Below, piece after piece: positions 24,605-33,871 of a stretch of 64,000 bases of DNA. This DNA is from Amycolatopsis arida (GTDB lineage: Bacteria; Actinomycetota; Actinomycetes; Mycobacteriales; Pseudonocardiaceae), in the NCBI RefSeq assembly GCF_900115565.1, contig NZ_FOWW01000007.1, forward strand, positions 248,001 to 312,000. The letters are read 5' to 3'. The notes beneath the pieces were generated by a model that had not been told where the DNA came from, made no database searches, and was given only the letters and a program-made list of their open reading frames with translations. How positions within the stretch are numbered: position 1 is the first letter of the stretch; each line of letters starts with the position of its first letter. The translations under genes were made by a program, and so were the position numbers.

Positions 24605-24787
24605 GGAAAACACACCTCTCCGCACAGGGGAACCCGCGCCGGAGCGCTTTCTCCGGCGGTACCGGCTTCCTTATCGACCCTACGAAAGTAGGTGTTACGC
24701 CGATCACAAAGAAAATCGCCGGCATTTGGCAACGAGAAAAGGTCGGTCCTGGTTGGGCGTTCCCGATCCGCCCCGTACGCTTCGGGT

Positions 24788-25432
24788 ATGGCCATCCAGG
24801 TGCTGCTCGTGGACGACCACGAGGTCGTCCGGCGCGGGCTGCGGGACCTGCTCGGTGACGAGCCGGACATCGAGGTCGTCGCCGAGGCGAGCGGCGCGGA
24901 CGAGGCGTTGGCCGTGGCCGTGCACGTGGAGCCGGACGTGGCCGTGGTGGACGTGCGGCTCGGCGAGGGCGAGCGGGACGGCATCGCGCTGTGCCGCGAG
25001 CTGCGGTCCTTGCCGAACCCGCCGCGCTGCCTGGTGCTCACCGCGTTCGACGACGAGGAGGCCGTGGTCGGCGCGATCATGTCCGGGGCCTCCGGCTACC
25101 TGCTCAAGCAGGTCCGCGGCCAGGACGTGGTGAAGGCCGTGCGCGAGGTCGCCGCCGGGCGCTCGCTGCTGGACCCGGTGAGCACCGCGCGGGTGCTGGA
25201 GAGCCTGCGCCACCCGCCGGAGGACGAGCTGGCCGCGCTCACCGAGCGCGAGCGGGAGGTGCTCGACCTCATCGGTCAGGGACTGTCCAATCGGGAGATC
25301 GCCGAGCGGCTGTTCCTCGCCGAGAAGACGGTGAAGAACCACGTCACCTCGGTGCTGGCCAAGCTCGGCATGCAACGCCGCACCCAGGCCGCGGCGTGGG
25401 TGGCGCGCCGGGGGAGCCCGCGTGGCGGCTGA
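24788..25432 (+). CDS. NarL/DevR-type response regulator (REC + LuxR HTH)
   Basis: A 214-residue response regulator. The receiver domain has VDDHEVVRRGLRDLL, the phospho-acceptor Asp in VAVVDVRLGEG, and Lys in YLLKQVRGQD. The C-terminal LuxR helix-turn-helix reads LTEREREVLDLIGQGLSN, REIAERLFLAEKTVKNHV, MQRRTQAAAW, close to DevR/DosR. ATG at 24788 was chosen because it begins the receiver fold (AIQVLLVDDHE). No kinase is adjacent; the GAF-containing HisKA_3 kinase at 29266-30435 is the obvious candidate partner. It overlaps the next gene by 11 nt. Confidence 0.93.
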   Translation: MAIQVLLVDDHEVVRRGLRDLLGDEPDIEVVAEASGADEALAVAVHVEPDVAVVDVRLGEGERDGIALCRELRSLPNPPRCLVLTAFDDEEAVVGAIMSGASGYLLKQVRGQDVVKAVREVAAGRSLLDPVSTARVLESLRHPPEDELAALTEREREVLDLIGQGLSNREIAERLFLAEKTVKNHVTSVLAKLGMQRRTQAAAWVARRGSPRGG

Positions 25433-27075
25433 CCCGGAACCGCCAACCCCCCCCCCGTTCGAACTGGCGCAAGGTTCCGGTCGACCAGCGGTACCGGCAC
25501 TGGAACACGGTCGGCTTCGCCCGCACCGTGCTGGTGGTCGTCCGCACGGTCACCACGCTGACCCGGCTGCTGGACATCCTCGCGCTGCTGGAACGCGACC
25601 GGCGGGTCCAGGTGGTGTTCACCCACGCCGAGGGCAACCGGGCGATCTTCGCCGCCGGCGTGCCCGACCTGCTGCGCGCGCTGGGCGCCCCGGTGATCCC
25701 GTGGGAGCAGGCCACGAAGGCCCCGGTCGACCTGGTGCTCGCCGCGAGCGAGAACGACGACCTGCACGAGCTGCCCGGCCCGGTGCTGCTCGTGCCGCAC
25801 GGTCTCGGCTACCAGAAGCACTACCCGGGCAGCCGGGTCACGTCCGGGATGGATCCGGACCGGCTGGTCCACGCCGGCCGGGTGGTGCCGGCGGCGATCG
25901 CGCTGTCCCACCCCGAGCAGGCCGAGCAGCTGCGGGCCGCGTGCCCGCCAGCCGTGCCGCGCGCGGTGGTGGTCGGCGACCCCTGCCACGACCGGATGCT
26001 CGCCAGCGCGCACCGCACCGCCCGCTACCGCAGGGCGCTCGGCACCGGCGACCGCGCGCTGGTGGTGCTGGCGTCGACCTGGGGCCCGGAGTCGCTGCTC
26101 GGCAGCTGGCCCGAGCTGCCGGCCGCGTTGCTCGGCCGGCTGCCACTGGACTCCTACCAGGTCGCGGCGGTGCTGCACCCGGGCATCTGGGCGGCGCACG
26201 GGCCGTGGCAGGTGCGTGGCTGGTTGACCGACGCCCGTCGCGCCGGGCTCGTGCTGGTCCCGCCGGAGCGGGGCTGGCAGGCCGCGCTGCTGGCCGCCGA
26301 CTGTGTCGTCACGGACACCGGGTCGGCCGCGCTGTACGCCGCGGCGGTGGACGAGCCGGTGCTGCTCGGCGCGCGCGGCGGCAGCACGGTGCCCGGGTCG
26401 CCGCTCGCGGCACTGGCCGCCACGGCGCCCGCGCTCGGCCCCGGTGACGACCTCCGCGCGCGGATCGACGAGGTCGTGGACGGGCACCGGCCCGGTGCGC
26501 ACGCGGAGATCCTGCGGCGGGCGGTGCACCGGCCAGGGCGGTCGGCGGCGCTGCTCACCGAGCTGCTGTACCGGTGGCTGCGGCTCACCCCGCCGGTGGC
26601 GCCCGCGTTCCCGGCGGTGCCGGAGCCCGTGGTGGAGCCGGCCGAGGTCGCCGCGTTCGTGGTCGGCGGCCGGGTCGACGGCGACGTCGTGGCGTTGGAG
26701 CGCTTCCCCGCCGCCGTGGATGTCCACGGTGAACTGTCCTACCGGCACACCGTGGCACACGCCGAGCTGGCCGAGCTGCGCGAGCTGGACGCCGCCTCGG
26801 TGGTGTACACCGAGCCCGCCCCCACGGACTTCCCGAGGTGGGCGATGGAGGTGCTGCACCGCCGGCCGGTGGTCAGGATCGCCGCGGCGGTCGCTGGGGA
26901 CGGCACCTGCCTGGTGTGCCCACGCGGCGGTGAGCCGCGTCGGCTCTCCGCGCCCGGGATCGACCCGCTCCTGCTGGCCTCGTTCGCCTACCTCCGGCAG
27001 GTCGATCCGGACGTGCCGGCGGCGCTGCGCGTCGGCGCGACCAGGGTCGAGGTCAGCTCGGCCCCATCCGGCTGA
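25422..27075 (+). CDS. CDP-glycerol glycerophosphotransferase-like GT-B protein, frame broken at a C10 tract
   Basis: About 550 residues. The body from TVGFARTVLVVVRTVTTL onward is a GT-B-like fold: FTHAEGNRAIFAAGVPDLL, LLVPHGLGYQKHYPG, VVLASTWGPESLLGSWPEL, ADCVVTDTGSAALYAAA. It resembles actinobacterial glycerophosphotransferase/translation-factor-like paralogues. GTG at 25422 has a perfect GGGGGAG 6 nt upstream, but ten C at 25447-25456 shift that frame by one base relative to the body. With nine C, the N-terminus reads naturally (MAADPEPPTPPRSNWRKV). As printed, an intact reading would need the poorer GTG at 25396. Membrane-face polymer synthesis is inferred. Confidence 0.7.
25447..25456. 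repeat. Run of ten C near a gene start (slippage site)
   Basis: Ten consecutive C, 23 nt after the first base of a GTG with a strong ribosome-binding site. Loss of one C would join that start to the long downstream frame. It could be a phase-variation switch or a homopolymer length error; sequence alone does not decide. Confidence 0.75.
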
Positions 27076-29221
27076 GCCAGTCGCGGAACACGGTCTCCCG
27101 CGGATGACCGGCCCACCACAGCAGCTCCCACGCGGCCGACCAGTGCCACCGGGCGCCGGCCAGGTCGCCGCGAGCATGAGCGAGCGTGCCCGAGACCTCG
27201 TGCAGCTCCACCGCGTACTGGGTGGCCCCGGCCTCCCCCACCAGCCGCCAGGCCTCGCGCAGCGCGGCGTCGGCCTCCGGGTACGCCCCGAGCGCGGTGT
27301 GCGCCTTGGCCTGCACCAGCCGCACCCGTGACTGGTTGCGGAGTTCCCTCGGCGGGGTGTTGGCCCACGCCTCGGGCAGCAGGTCCAGCGCCGACCTCGG
27401 CCGGCCCACCTTCACCAGCACGTTGGCCAACATCCGCAGGTGCAGGCCGAGCGCGCGGCGACCGGCCTCGCCCAGCGTGCGGTCCAGCCGCACCGCCTCC
27501 CGCAGCGCCGCGACCGCCGCGGCGAGCTCGCCGCGCTCCTCGTGCCATCGCGCGCGGAACTCCAGTGTGGACGACGCCAGCTCCGGGTCGTCGAGGCCGG
27601 CCACCAGCTCCAGCGCCCGGTCCAGCTGCTCCCGCGCCCGCTCGTACTCGCCCAGCAGGACGTGCGTGCGGCCGAGCATCCCGTGCAGCCGGGCGGAGAC
27701 GGCCGGCGTGCCGAGCCGCTCGGCGGCGCGCAGGCCCCACCGGTAGAGATCCGCGAACAACCGATGATGGCCACGGGCGACCTGCAACCGTTCCAGCGCT
27801 CCGCAGAGTTGGACCACCTCGACGTCCCGGCCGCGCAGGCACGCCTCCCGCACCAGCGCGGCGAGAACCTCGCGCTCGTCGTCCAACCAGTCCAGTGGGG
27901 ACGAACCTGTGAACTCCTCGACCTCCGGCACCAGGTAGCGGCGCAGCCGGTCGGTGCCCAGCTCGAGGTCGGCGGCCACCGCCCGGTCGCGGTAGTGGCG
28001 GAGCAGCCGGTCCGCGGCGGCCACGTCCGGAGTGGGCCTGGCGGCGACCTCCCGCACGAGATGGTGCAGCCGGTACCGGCCGGGCCGGGTCGGCACGAGC
28101 AGCTGGGCGTCGGCCAGCTCGGCGAACGCGGCCTCGGCGGGCCGACCGAGCAGCGAGCTCGCGCCGACCACGGTGAAGTCCGGCCCGGGGTGCTCGGCGA
28201 GCAGGCCGCACAGCTCGGCGGCCGGAGCAGGCAGCTCGGACCTGGTGCGCTCGTACGTCACGCGCACGGCGTCGACCGCGCCGAGCGCGCCGGCGGTGCG
28301 CAGCTCGGCGAGCACGGCCGCCACCGGTTCCGCGACGATCCTGGCCCGCGTGCGCACCCGCTCGCCGGCGAACCGCAACGCCACCGGCATCCGCTCACAC
28401 AGCTCGGCGAGCCGCTCCGCGGCGACCCGCTCGGCGGCCACGACGTGCGGTCCGGCCAGCGCCTCCAGCAGGTCGAGCGCGGCGACCGGATTCAGCGCGC
28501 CCACCGGGACCGGTCCGGGCAGCTCGGCCGCGAGGTCACCCGCGCGGACGGCGGTGACCAGCACCAGGCTGGCCGGCGACGGCGGGAGCAGCGCGTGCAC
28601 GTCGGCAAGGCTCCGCGCGTTGTCCAGGGCGAGCAGGAACCGCCGGCGCGCGGTCACCGCGCGGTACTGCGCCCACAGGTCCGCGGTGCCGCCGGCGAGC
28701 AGGCCGGGCTCGACACCGAGCTGGGTGAGCACGTGCGCGACGACCTCGGGCTGGCGCAGGTGGTTGCCGTCCCGCCATTCGGCGAGGTCGACGTAGACCT
28801 GCCCGTCGGGCCACCGGGACGCGAGGTCGTGCGCCACCGCGCAGACCAGCGCGGTCTTGCCGGCACCGTGCTGGCCGACGAGTAGCTTCCGGCCGGCGCC
28901 GGCGAGGGCGGCGCGCTCCGCGTCCCGGTCGACGAACGGCACCGGGGCGGCGGGCGCGGCCGGCCGGGTTGCGCGCGGTGGCCCTCCGGTCAGCTCGCCG
29001 AGCAGCCCGGCCAGCTCGGCGCCGACCTCCGGCTCGGCCTCGACCAGCTCGCGCAGCGCCCGCTCGAGCCGCTCCGGATCGGCGAGCAGCGCGGCGACGT
29101 CCTCCGCCCGGCGCCGCCGGGCGAGCCGTCGAGCCACGGCCTCGCGGAGCCGGCCGGCGCCGCGCAGGGTGGCCCCCGCCGCGAGCGACTTCGCGACCTC
29201 CCCCAGGACGACCTCCCACAC
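27053..29221 (-). CDS. STAND (NB-ARC-like) NTPase with TPR-like C-terminus
   Basis: A 722-residue signalling ATPase. Residues 1-80 form a small helical domain (VVLGEVAKSLAAGATLRGAG ... EVGAELAGLLGEL) of the type found at the start of many actinobacterial STAND proteins. Walker A is LLVGQHGAGKTAL (113-125) and Walker B is FLLALDNARSL. A winged-helix-like part and a helical repeat region (GMLGRTHVLLGEYERAREQLD, LRMLANVLVKVGRPRSALDL, GTLAHARGDLAGARWHW) follow. No DNA-binding, TIR, nuclease or protease effector is fused. The 3' end overlaps the convergent gene by 23 nt. Confidence 0.85.
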   Translation of the reverse strand: MWEVVLGEVAKSLAAGATLRGAGRLREAVARRLARRRRAEDVAALLADPERLERALRELVEAEPEVGAELAGLLGELTGGPPRATRPAAPAAPVPFVDRDAERAALAGAGRKLLVGQHGAGKTALVCAVAHDLASRWPDGQVYVDLAEWRDGNHLRQPEVVAHVLTQLGVEPGLLAGGTADLWAQYRAVTARRRFLLALDNARSLADVHALLPPSPASLVLVTAVRAGDLAAELPGPVPVGALNPVAALDLLEALAGPHVVAAERVAAERLAELCERMPVALRFAGERVRTRARIVAEPVAAVLAELRTAGALGAVDAVRVTYERTRSELPAPAAELCGLLAEHPGPDFTVVGASSLLGRPAEAAFAELADAQLLVPTRPGRYRLHHLVREVAARPTPDVAAADRLLRHYRDRAVAADLELGTDRLRRYLVPEVEEFTGSSPLDWLDDEREVLAALVREACLRGRDVEVVQLCGALERLQVARGHHRLFADLYRWGLRAAERLGTPAVSARLHGMLGRTHVLLGEYERAREQLDRALELVAGLDDPELASSTLEFRARWHEERGELAAAVAALREAVRLDRTLGEAGRRALGLHLRMLANVLVKVGRPRSALDLLPEAWANTPPRELRNQSRVRLVQAKAHTALGAYPEADAALREAWRLVGEAGATQYAVELHEVSGTLAHARGDLAGARWHWSAAWELLWWAGHPRETVFRDWLSRMGPS

Positions 29222-29265
29222 GCTGTGCTCCCCTCGTCACGGCACGTGGGGCCACGCTAGCGCGG

Positions 29266-30435
29266 TCAGCCGTCGAGCGGGAGGTCGAAGGCGACCAGGG
29301 TGCCGAGGCTGGGCGAGGAGTTGACGAAGAACTTCCCGCCCGCGGCGTCGGCCCGCTCGGCGAGGTGCCGCAGGCCGCGGCGGGCCACGTCGCGCGGCAC
29401 GCCGCACCCGTTGTCCCGCACCCGCAGCTTGATCCCCTCGACGTCCCGGCGCAGGGTCACCCTGGTCTCGCTCGCCCCGGAGTGTCGCACCACATTGGAC
29501 AGTGCCTCGCGGAGCGCGGCGCGGACGTGGTCGGCCCGCTCGGCCGGAATGTCCGCCAACTCCCCGGAGAGCTCCAGGGTCGGCGGGAAGCCGAGCAGCT
29601 CGCCGGCGATGCGCACCTCGCCGCGGGCCGACTCGGCCAGGTCGGTCGCGGCGGCCGGGCGGGACTCCCGCGCCGGCTCCGGCGAGCGCAGCGCCCGCAC
29701 GGTCGCCCGAATCTCCCCGATCGTCTCGTCCAGCTGGTCGACCGCCTCGCCGAGCCGGGCGGCGTCGGCCTGCGCGAAGCGCTTGCGCATCCGCCGGCGC
29801 ACCCGGTCCAGCCGCATGCCGGCGGCGTAGAGCCGCTGGACGATCACGTCGTGCAGCTCGCGGGCGATCCGCTCCCGTTCCTGGTACAGCGACACCCGCT
29901 GCCGGGCGTTGGCCCCCTCGGCCAGCGCGAGCACCACGCCGGCCTGCGCGGCGAACGCGGCCAGCACCTCGACCGTCGGCTCGGGGAACGCGGCCGCTCC
30001 ACGCTCGCGGTACACGGTCAGCGCGCCGAGCACCCGCCCTCCCGAGCCGAACGGGGCGGCGGCGAAGGGGCCGTAGTCACGCAGCTCGGGCGGCACGTAC
30101 GGGGAGGTGCGCGGGTCGGTGGTGAAGTCGGCGCTGACCACCGGGCCGCCGCCGCGGGCGACCTGGCCGGCGGCCGACGCGGCCGGCAGCACCAGCCCGA
30201 GCAGGCCCTCGGTGGTCGCCGGATGCGCGGCCTCCACGGCGACCGTGCCGTCCTCGGCGCGCACCATGACCAGCCCGAGGTCGGCCCCGGCCAGCTCGGC
30301 GGCGCGGCGGACGACCGAGCCCAGCACGGCGCCGGGGTCGTCGCCGGACAGCGCCGCGGTGGTGATCTCGGTGGCGGCGGACAGCGCCCGCGCCGCGAGG
30401 CTGGGTTCCATCGGCAGCTCCATCGACACCGCCAC
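29266..30435 (-). CDS. GAF-domain sensor histidine kinase (HisKA_3, NarX/DevS type)
   Basis: A 389-residue soluble kinase. A GAF domain spans about residues 25-180 (LGLVMVRAEDGTVAVEA, PVVSADFTTDPRTSPYV, FGSGGRVLGALTVYR). The H-box RERIARELHDVIVQRLYAAGM carries the phosphorylated His. The ATPase domain has ALREALSNVVRHSGAS and VRDNGCGV, and DLPLDG closes it. The start is uncertain: GTG 30435 follows the cydDC stop (TAG-T-GTG), and ATG 30423 is 12 nt further in. Being last in the cyd operon suggests redox or oxygen sensing. Likely partner: the NarL regulator at 24788. Confidence 0.87.
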   Translation of the reverse strand: MAVSMELPMEPSLAARALSAATEITTAALSGDDPGAVLGSVVRRAAELAGADLGLVMVRAEDGTVAVEAAHPATTEGLLGLVLPAASAAGQVARGGGPVVSADFTTDPRTSPYVPPELRDYGPFAAAPFGSGGRVLGALTVYRERGAAAFPEPTVEVLAAFAAQAGVVLALAEGANARQRVSLYQERERIARELHDVIVQRLYAAGMRLDRVRRRMRKRFAQADAARLGEAVDQLDETIGEIRATVRALRSPEPARESRPAAATDLAESARGEVRIAGELLGFPPTLELSGELADIPAERADHVRAALREALSNVVRHSGASETRVTLRRDVEGIKLRVRDNGCGVPRDVARRGLRHLAERADAAGGKFFVNSSPSLGTLVAFDLPLDG

Positions 30436-30436
30436 A

Positions 30437-33400
30437 CTAGGCCGACCGGGCCGCCGCCCCTCCTGGGGCCACCCGGCCGGTCTCGGGAGCGGGGGCCTGG
30501 CCGGCGGCCCGCGCCGACCGGGCTGCCGCCTCTCCCGGCCCGGCCTCGGGCTCGCCGTCCGGCCGCCGGCCCGTGCCCACCCACTCCTCCGGCCGGAGGC
30601 TGCGGACCCTGCCGTCCCGGACCTCGACGACGAGGTCGGCGCCGGCCGCCTCGGCGGCGCGGTGGGTGACGTGCAGGACCGTGCGCCCGGCCAGTGCCGC
30701 GTCGAGCCGGGCGAGCACGGTCCGCGCGGTCGGCTCGTCCAGGTGCGCGGTGGGCTCGTCGAGCAGGACGAGCGCACCGTCGGCGGCGGCGAGCACCGCG
30801 CGGGCGAGCGCGACCCGCTGGGCCTGCCCGCCGGACAGCCCGGCGCCGCCGCTGCCGAGCCGGATGTCCAGCGGGAGGTCGGGCAACCCGGCGACGCGCA
30901 GCGCGGCGACCAGCTCGGCGTCGGTGACGTGCGGGTCGGCCATGCGCAGGTTCTCGGCGACCGTGGTAGCGACGAGTCGCGGCTCCTGTGGCGCCCACGC
31001 CACCCGCGCCGGGCGGACCACCTCACCCCGCTCCGGGTCGAGGAGCCCGAGCAGCACCGCCAGCAGGGTGGACTTCCCGGCGCCGGACGGCCCGACCACC
31101 GCCACCCTGCTCCCGGCGGGAACCCGCAGGTCCACACCGCGCAGCACCACCCGGCTCGCCCCCGGCCACCGAACGTCCACCCCACGCAGCTCCACCTCCC
31201 CACCCACGCCATGAAGGCCACCTTCATGGCGTTTCACCGTGGGGTCGAGGTCGGTGAGGCGGGTGCGGGCGCGGCGCAGGGTGTCCCAGTGCGCGGCGGC
31301 CGGTGGCAGGAGGGCGAGGACCTCCGCCAGCGCGAGCGGCACCAGGCCGAGCACCGGCACGAGCGTCGGGTCCAGCGCGCCCGCGGTGACGGCGGCCGCG
31401 GCGGTCGCCGTGCCGGCGAGCATGGCACCGCCGGTGGCGAGGACGACCACCGCGTCGGCCGCGCCCGCGCCGAGCGCGCGGCGGCGGGCGGTGGCGGCCA
31501 GCCCGCGGTCGGCGCGGGCCAGGTCCGCGCGGTGGCGCCGGTGCGCCCCGAAGGCAAGCAGCTCGGCGGCCTGGTCGAGCAGCGCGAGCACCCTGGCCGC
31601 CACCTCGCGCCGCCCTTCGGCCAGCGCCGAGGTGGCCCGCCGCTCCGTGACCAGCGCGACCGCGGGCGCGAGCAGCGCGCCGGCCAGCAGCGGTGCCCCG
31701 GCGGCGAGCCCGGCCGCGGGCAGCACGGCCACCGCGGTGACGCCGACGCCCGCCAGCACGAGCGCGGCCACCAGTGGCGGCGCGAGCACCCTGGGCAGCA
31801 GGTCGCGCACGGTGTCGACGTCGTCGACGAGGCGGCGCGCGGTGGCATCGCCCCGATCGGCGATCGGGCCGCGGTGGACGAGGGACCGCCACAACCCCAC
31901 CCGCAGCCGGGTGGCCACCCGGAGGGCGCCGTCGTGGGTGACCAGGCGCTCGACGTAGCGCAGCGCCGCGCGGGCCAGCCCGAACGTGCGCACCCCGACC
32001 ACCGCGACGGTGAGGGTGAGGATCGGCGGCTGCTGGGCGGCCTTCGCGATCAGCCAGCCGGACGTGGCGGTGAGCGCGAGGCCGGCGAGCAGCGCGGCGG
32101 CGGCGAGCCCGGCCCCGGCCAGCAGCCGCCGGTCGAGGAGGGCGCGCAACGGCAACGGAGCGCGGGCCGGGGTGCCGCCGGTGCCCTCCGGCGGCACCCC
32201 GGGCCGCGGGGCCGCCGGCACGTCGCCGGCGTCGCCGGTCGGTCCCGCCCGGTGCGCGGCCAGCACCACCGCGGCACCGGCCCGCTCGGCGCGCCGCACC
32301 GCCGCGAGCACCATGCGGGCGTGCTCGGGGTCCTGGTGGGCGGTCGGCTCGTCGAGCAGCAGCAGCCACGCGCCGCGCCGGACCCGCAGCAGCGCCCGCG
32401 CGACCGCCACCCGCTGGCGCTGGCCGGTGGACAGCCGGTGTACCGGGGCGTCGCGGAGGTGGTGGAGGTCCAGCTCGACCAGGAGGTCCCGCACGTCGTC
32501 CTCGGGCGCGCCGGCCAGCTCCAGCTCGGCGCGGACCGTGCCGCCGGTGAACGCGGGGAACTGCGGCACCCAGGCGAGGGCCTCCCGCCAGGTCGACATG
32601 TCGAGATCGGCGAGCGGGGTGCCGGCGACGGTGACCGTGCCGGCGTCCGGCCGGACGAAGCCGAGCAGCACGGCCAGCGTGGTGGACTTGCCGGCGCCGC
32701 TGGGCGCGGCGAGCCGGACCGTGGTGCCGGGGCGGGCGACGAACGACTCACCGTCCGGGGCGGGTGCGCCGCGGCGGCGCACCCGCAGGCCCGCGACCCG
32801 CACCTCGCCCCGGCGCGGCCGCGCGGTGCCGGGCCGCGGGACCGGCTCGGCGAGGACGTCGGCGACCCGGCGCACCGCCTCCACCCCGTCCTGGCTGGCG
32901 TGGAACGCGGCGCCGACGGCCCGCAGTGGCTGGTAGCACTCGGGGGCGAGGATCAGCACGCCGAGCCCCACCGCGAGGGAGAGGTCGCCGGAGACCAGCC
33001 GGACGCCGACGAGCACGGCGACAAGGCCGACGGCGAGGGTGGCGGCCAGCTCCAGCACGAACGCGGAGGTGAACGCCACGCGCAGGGTGGCCAGCGTCGC
33101 GCGGCGGTGTCGGTCGGCGGTGCGGCGGACCGTCTCGGCCTGCGCCTCGGCGCGGCGGAACGCGGCCAGCACCGGCAGCGCCCGGACCAGCTCGAGCAGG
33201 TGGCCGGAGAGGCGGTGCGCGGCGTCGGTGGCCCCGGTGATCCGGTCGGCGGTGTACCGGCCGACCAGGACCGCGAAGGCGGGCAGCAGCGGCACGGTCA
33301 CGGCGATGACCACGGCGGAGGGCCAGTCGGCGAGCAGCACGGCGGCGCCGGCGGCGACCGGCACGACGGCGGCGGTGACCAGCGCGGGCAGGTACTCGGT

Positions 33401-33871
33401 GAAGTAGGCGTCGAGCGCGTCGAGGCCCCGCGTCGTGAGCGCGGTGAGCTGTCCGGGGCCGCGCGCGGCGATCCACTCCGGGCCGAGCCGCAGCGCGTGG
33501 TCGAGCACCTTGGCCCGCAGCTCCTCCTTGGTGTCGGCGGCGGCGCGGGCCGCGACCGTCCGCGACGCCCAGGTGAGCACCGCCCTGGCGACGACCGTGC
33601 CGGCGAGCAACGCGGCGGTGGGGTCGAGGTCGGGGCGCCCGGTGGCGGCGCTGTCGACGGTGCTGGCGATGCCGGCGAGGAGGTGGGCCAGGAGGAACGC
33701 CTGCGCGACCAGCGCGGCCGCGTTGAGCAGCGCCAGCCCGGCCGTGGCGGCCAGCGCCCGGCGCGCCGCCGCGGACAGTGCGGGCAGCGCGCCGAGCGGG
33801 CCCTTCCCGGCCCGCGCTGTGTCCGCTGTGGACACGGTGGCGGGAAGGAGAGCGCGGGCGGGGAAGCTCAT
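30437..33871 (-). CDS. cydDC: Fused CydD-CydC heterodimeric ABC exporter for cytochrome bd assembly
   Basis: An 1144-residue fusion of two ABC half-transporters that exports cysteine/glutathione-type thiols or haem-related ligand needed for cytochrome bd maturation. The CydD half has its own membrane domain, Walker A APSGAGKST, an altered signature LSTGQ and LLLLDEPTAH. The CydC half follows after a linker near residue 560, with GPSGAGKST, LSGGQ and LVLLDEPTAH. ATG at 33871 overlaps the cydB stop (ATGA). A 27-bp palindrome at 31206-31232 lies in the linker before the second nucleotide-binding domain, encoding KRHEGGLHG. Order cydA-cydB-cydDC-kinase supports one operon. Confidence 0.95.
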   Translation of the reverse strand: MSFPARALLPATVSTADTARAGKGPLGALPALSAAARRALAATAGLALLNAAALVAQAFLLAHLLAGIASTVDSAATGRPDLDPTAALLAGTVVARAVLTWASRTVAARAAADTKEELRAKVLDHALRLGPEWIAARGPGQLTALTTRGLDALDAYFTEYLPALVTAAVVPVAAGAAVLLADWPSAVVIAVTVPLLPAFAVLVGRYTADRITGATDAAHRLSGHLLELVRALPVLAAFRRAEAQAETVRRTADRHRRATLATLRVAFTSAFVLELAATLAVGLVAVLVGVRLVSGDLSLAVGLGVLILAPECYQPLRAVGAAFHASQDGVEAVRRVADVLAEPVPRPGTARPRRGEVRVAGLRVRRRGAPAPDGESFVARPGTTVRLAAPSGAGKSTTLAVLLGFVRPDAGTVTVAGTPLADLDMSTWREALAWVPQFPAFTGGTVRAELELAGAPEDDVRDLLVELDLHHLRDAPVHRLSTGQRQRVAVARALLRVRRGAWLLLLDEPTAHQDPEHARMVLAAVRRAERAGAAVVLAAHRAGPTGDAGDVPAAPRPGVPPEGTGGTPARAPLPLRALLDRRLLAGAGLAAAALLAGLALTATSGWLIAKAAQQPPILTLTVAVVGVRTFGLARAALRYVERLVTHDGALRVATRLRVGLWRSLVHRGPIADRGDATARRLVDDVDTVRDLLPRVLAPPLVAALVLAGVGVTAVAVLPAAGLAAGAPLLAGALLAPAVALVTERRATSALAEGRREVAARVLALLDQAAELLAFGAHRRHRADLARADRGLAATARRRALGAGAADAVVVLATGGAMLAGTATAAAAVTAGALDPTLVPVLGLVPLALAEVLALLPPAAAHWDTLRRARTRLTDLDPTVKRHEGGLHGVGGEVELRGVDVRWPGASRVVLRGVDLRVPAGSRVAVVGPSGAGKSTLLAVLLGLLDPERGEVVRPARVAWAPQEPRLVATTVAENLRMADPHVTDAELVAALRVAGLPDLPLDIRLGSGGAGLSGGQAQRVALARAVLAAADGALVLLDEPTAHLDEPTARTVLARLDAALAGRTVLHVTHRAAEAAGADLVVEVRDGRVRSLRPEEWVGTGRRPDGEPEAGPGEAAARSARAAGQAPAPETGRVAPGGAAARSA
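31206..31232. repeat. 27-bp palindrome (12-3-12) inside cydDC
   Basis: ACGCCATGAAGG (31206-31217) and CCTTCATGGCGT (31221-31232) are exact reverse complements around CCA. It resembles the ATGAAGG-n-CCTTCAT palindromes that recur in intergenic regions of Pseudonocardiaceae genomes (recalled, not searched). Here it sits in frame in a protein linker. Confidence 0.7.
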
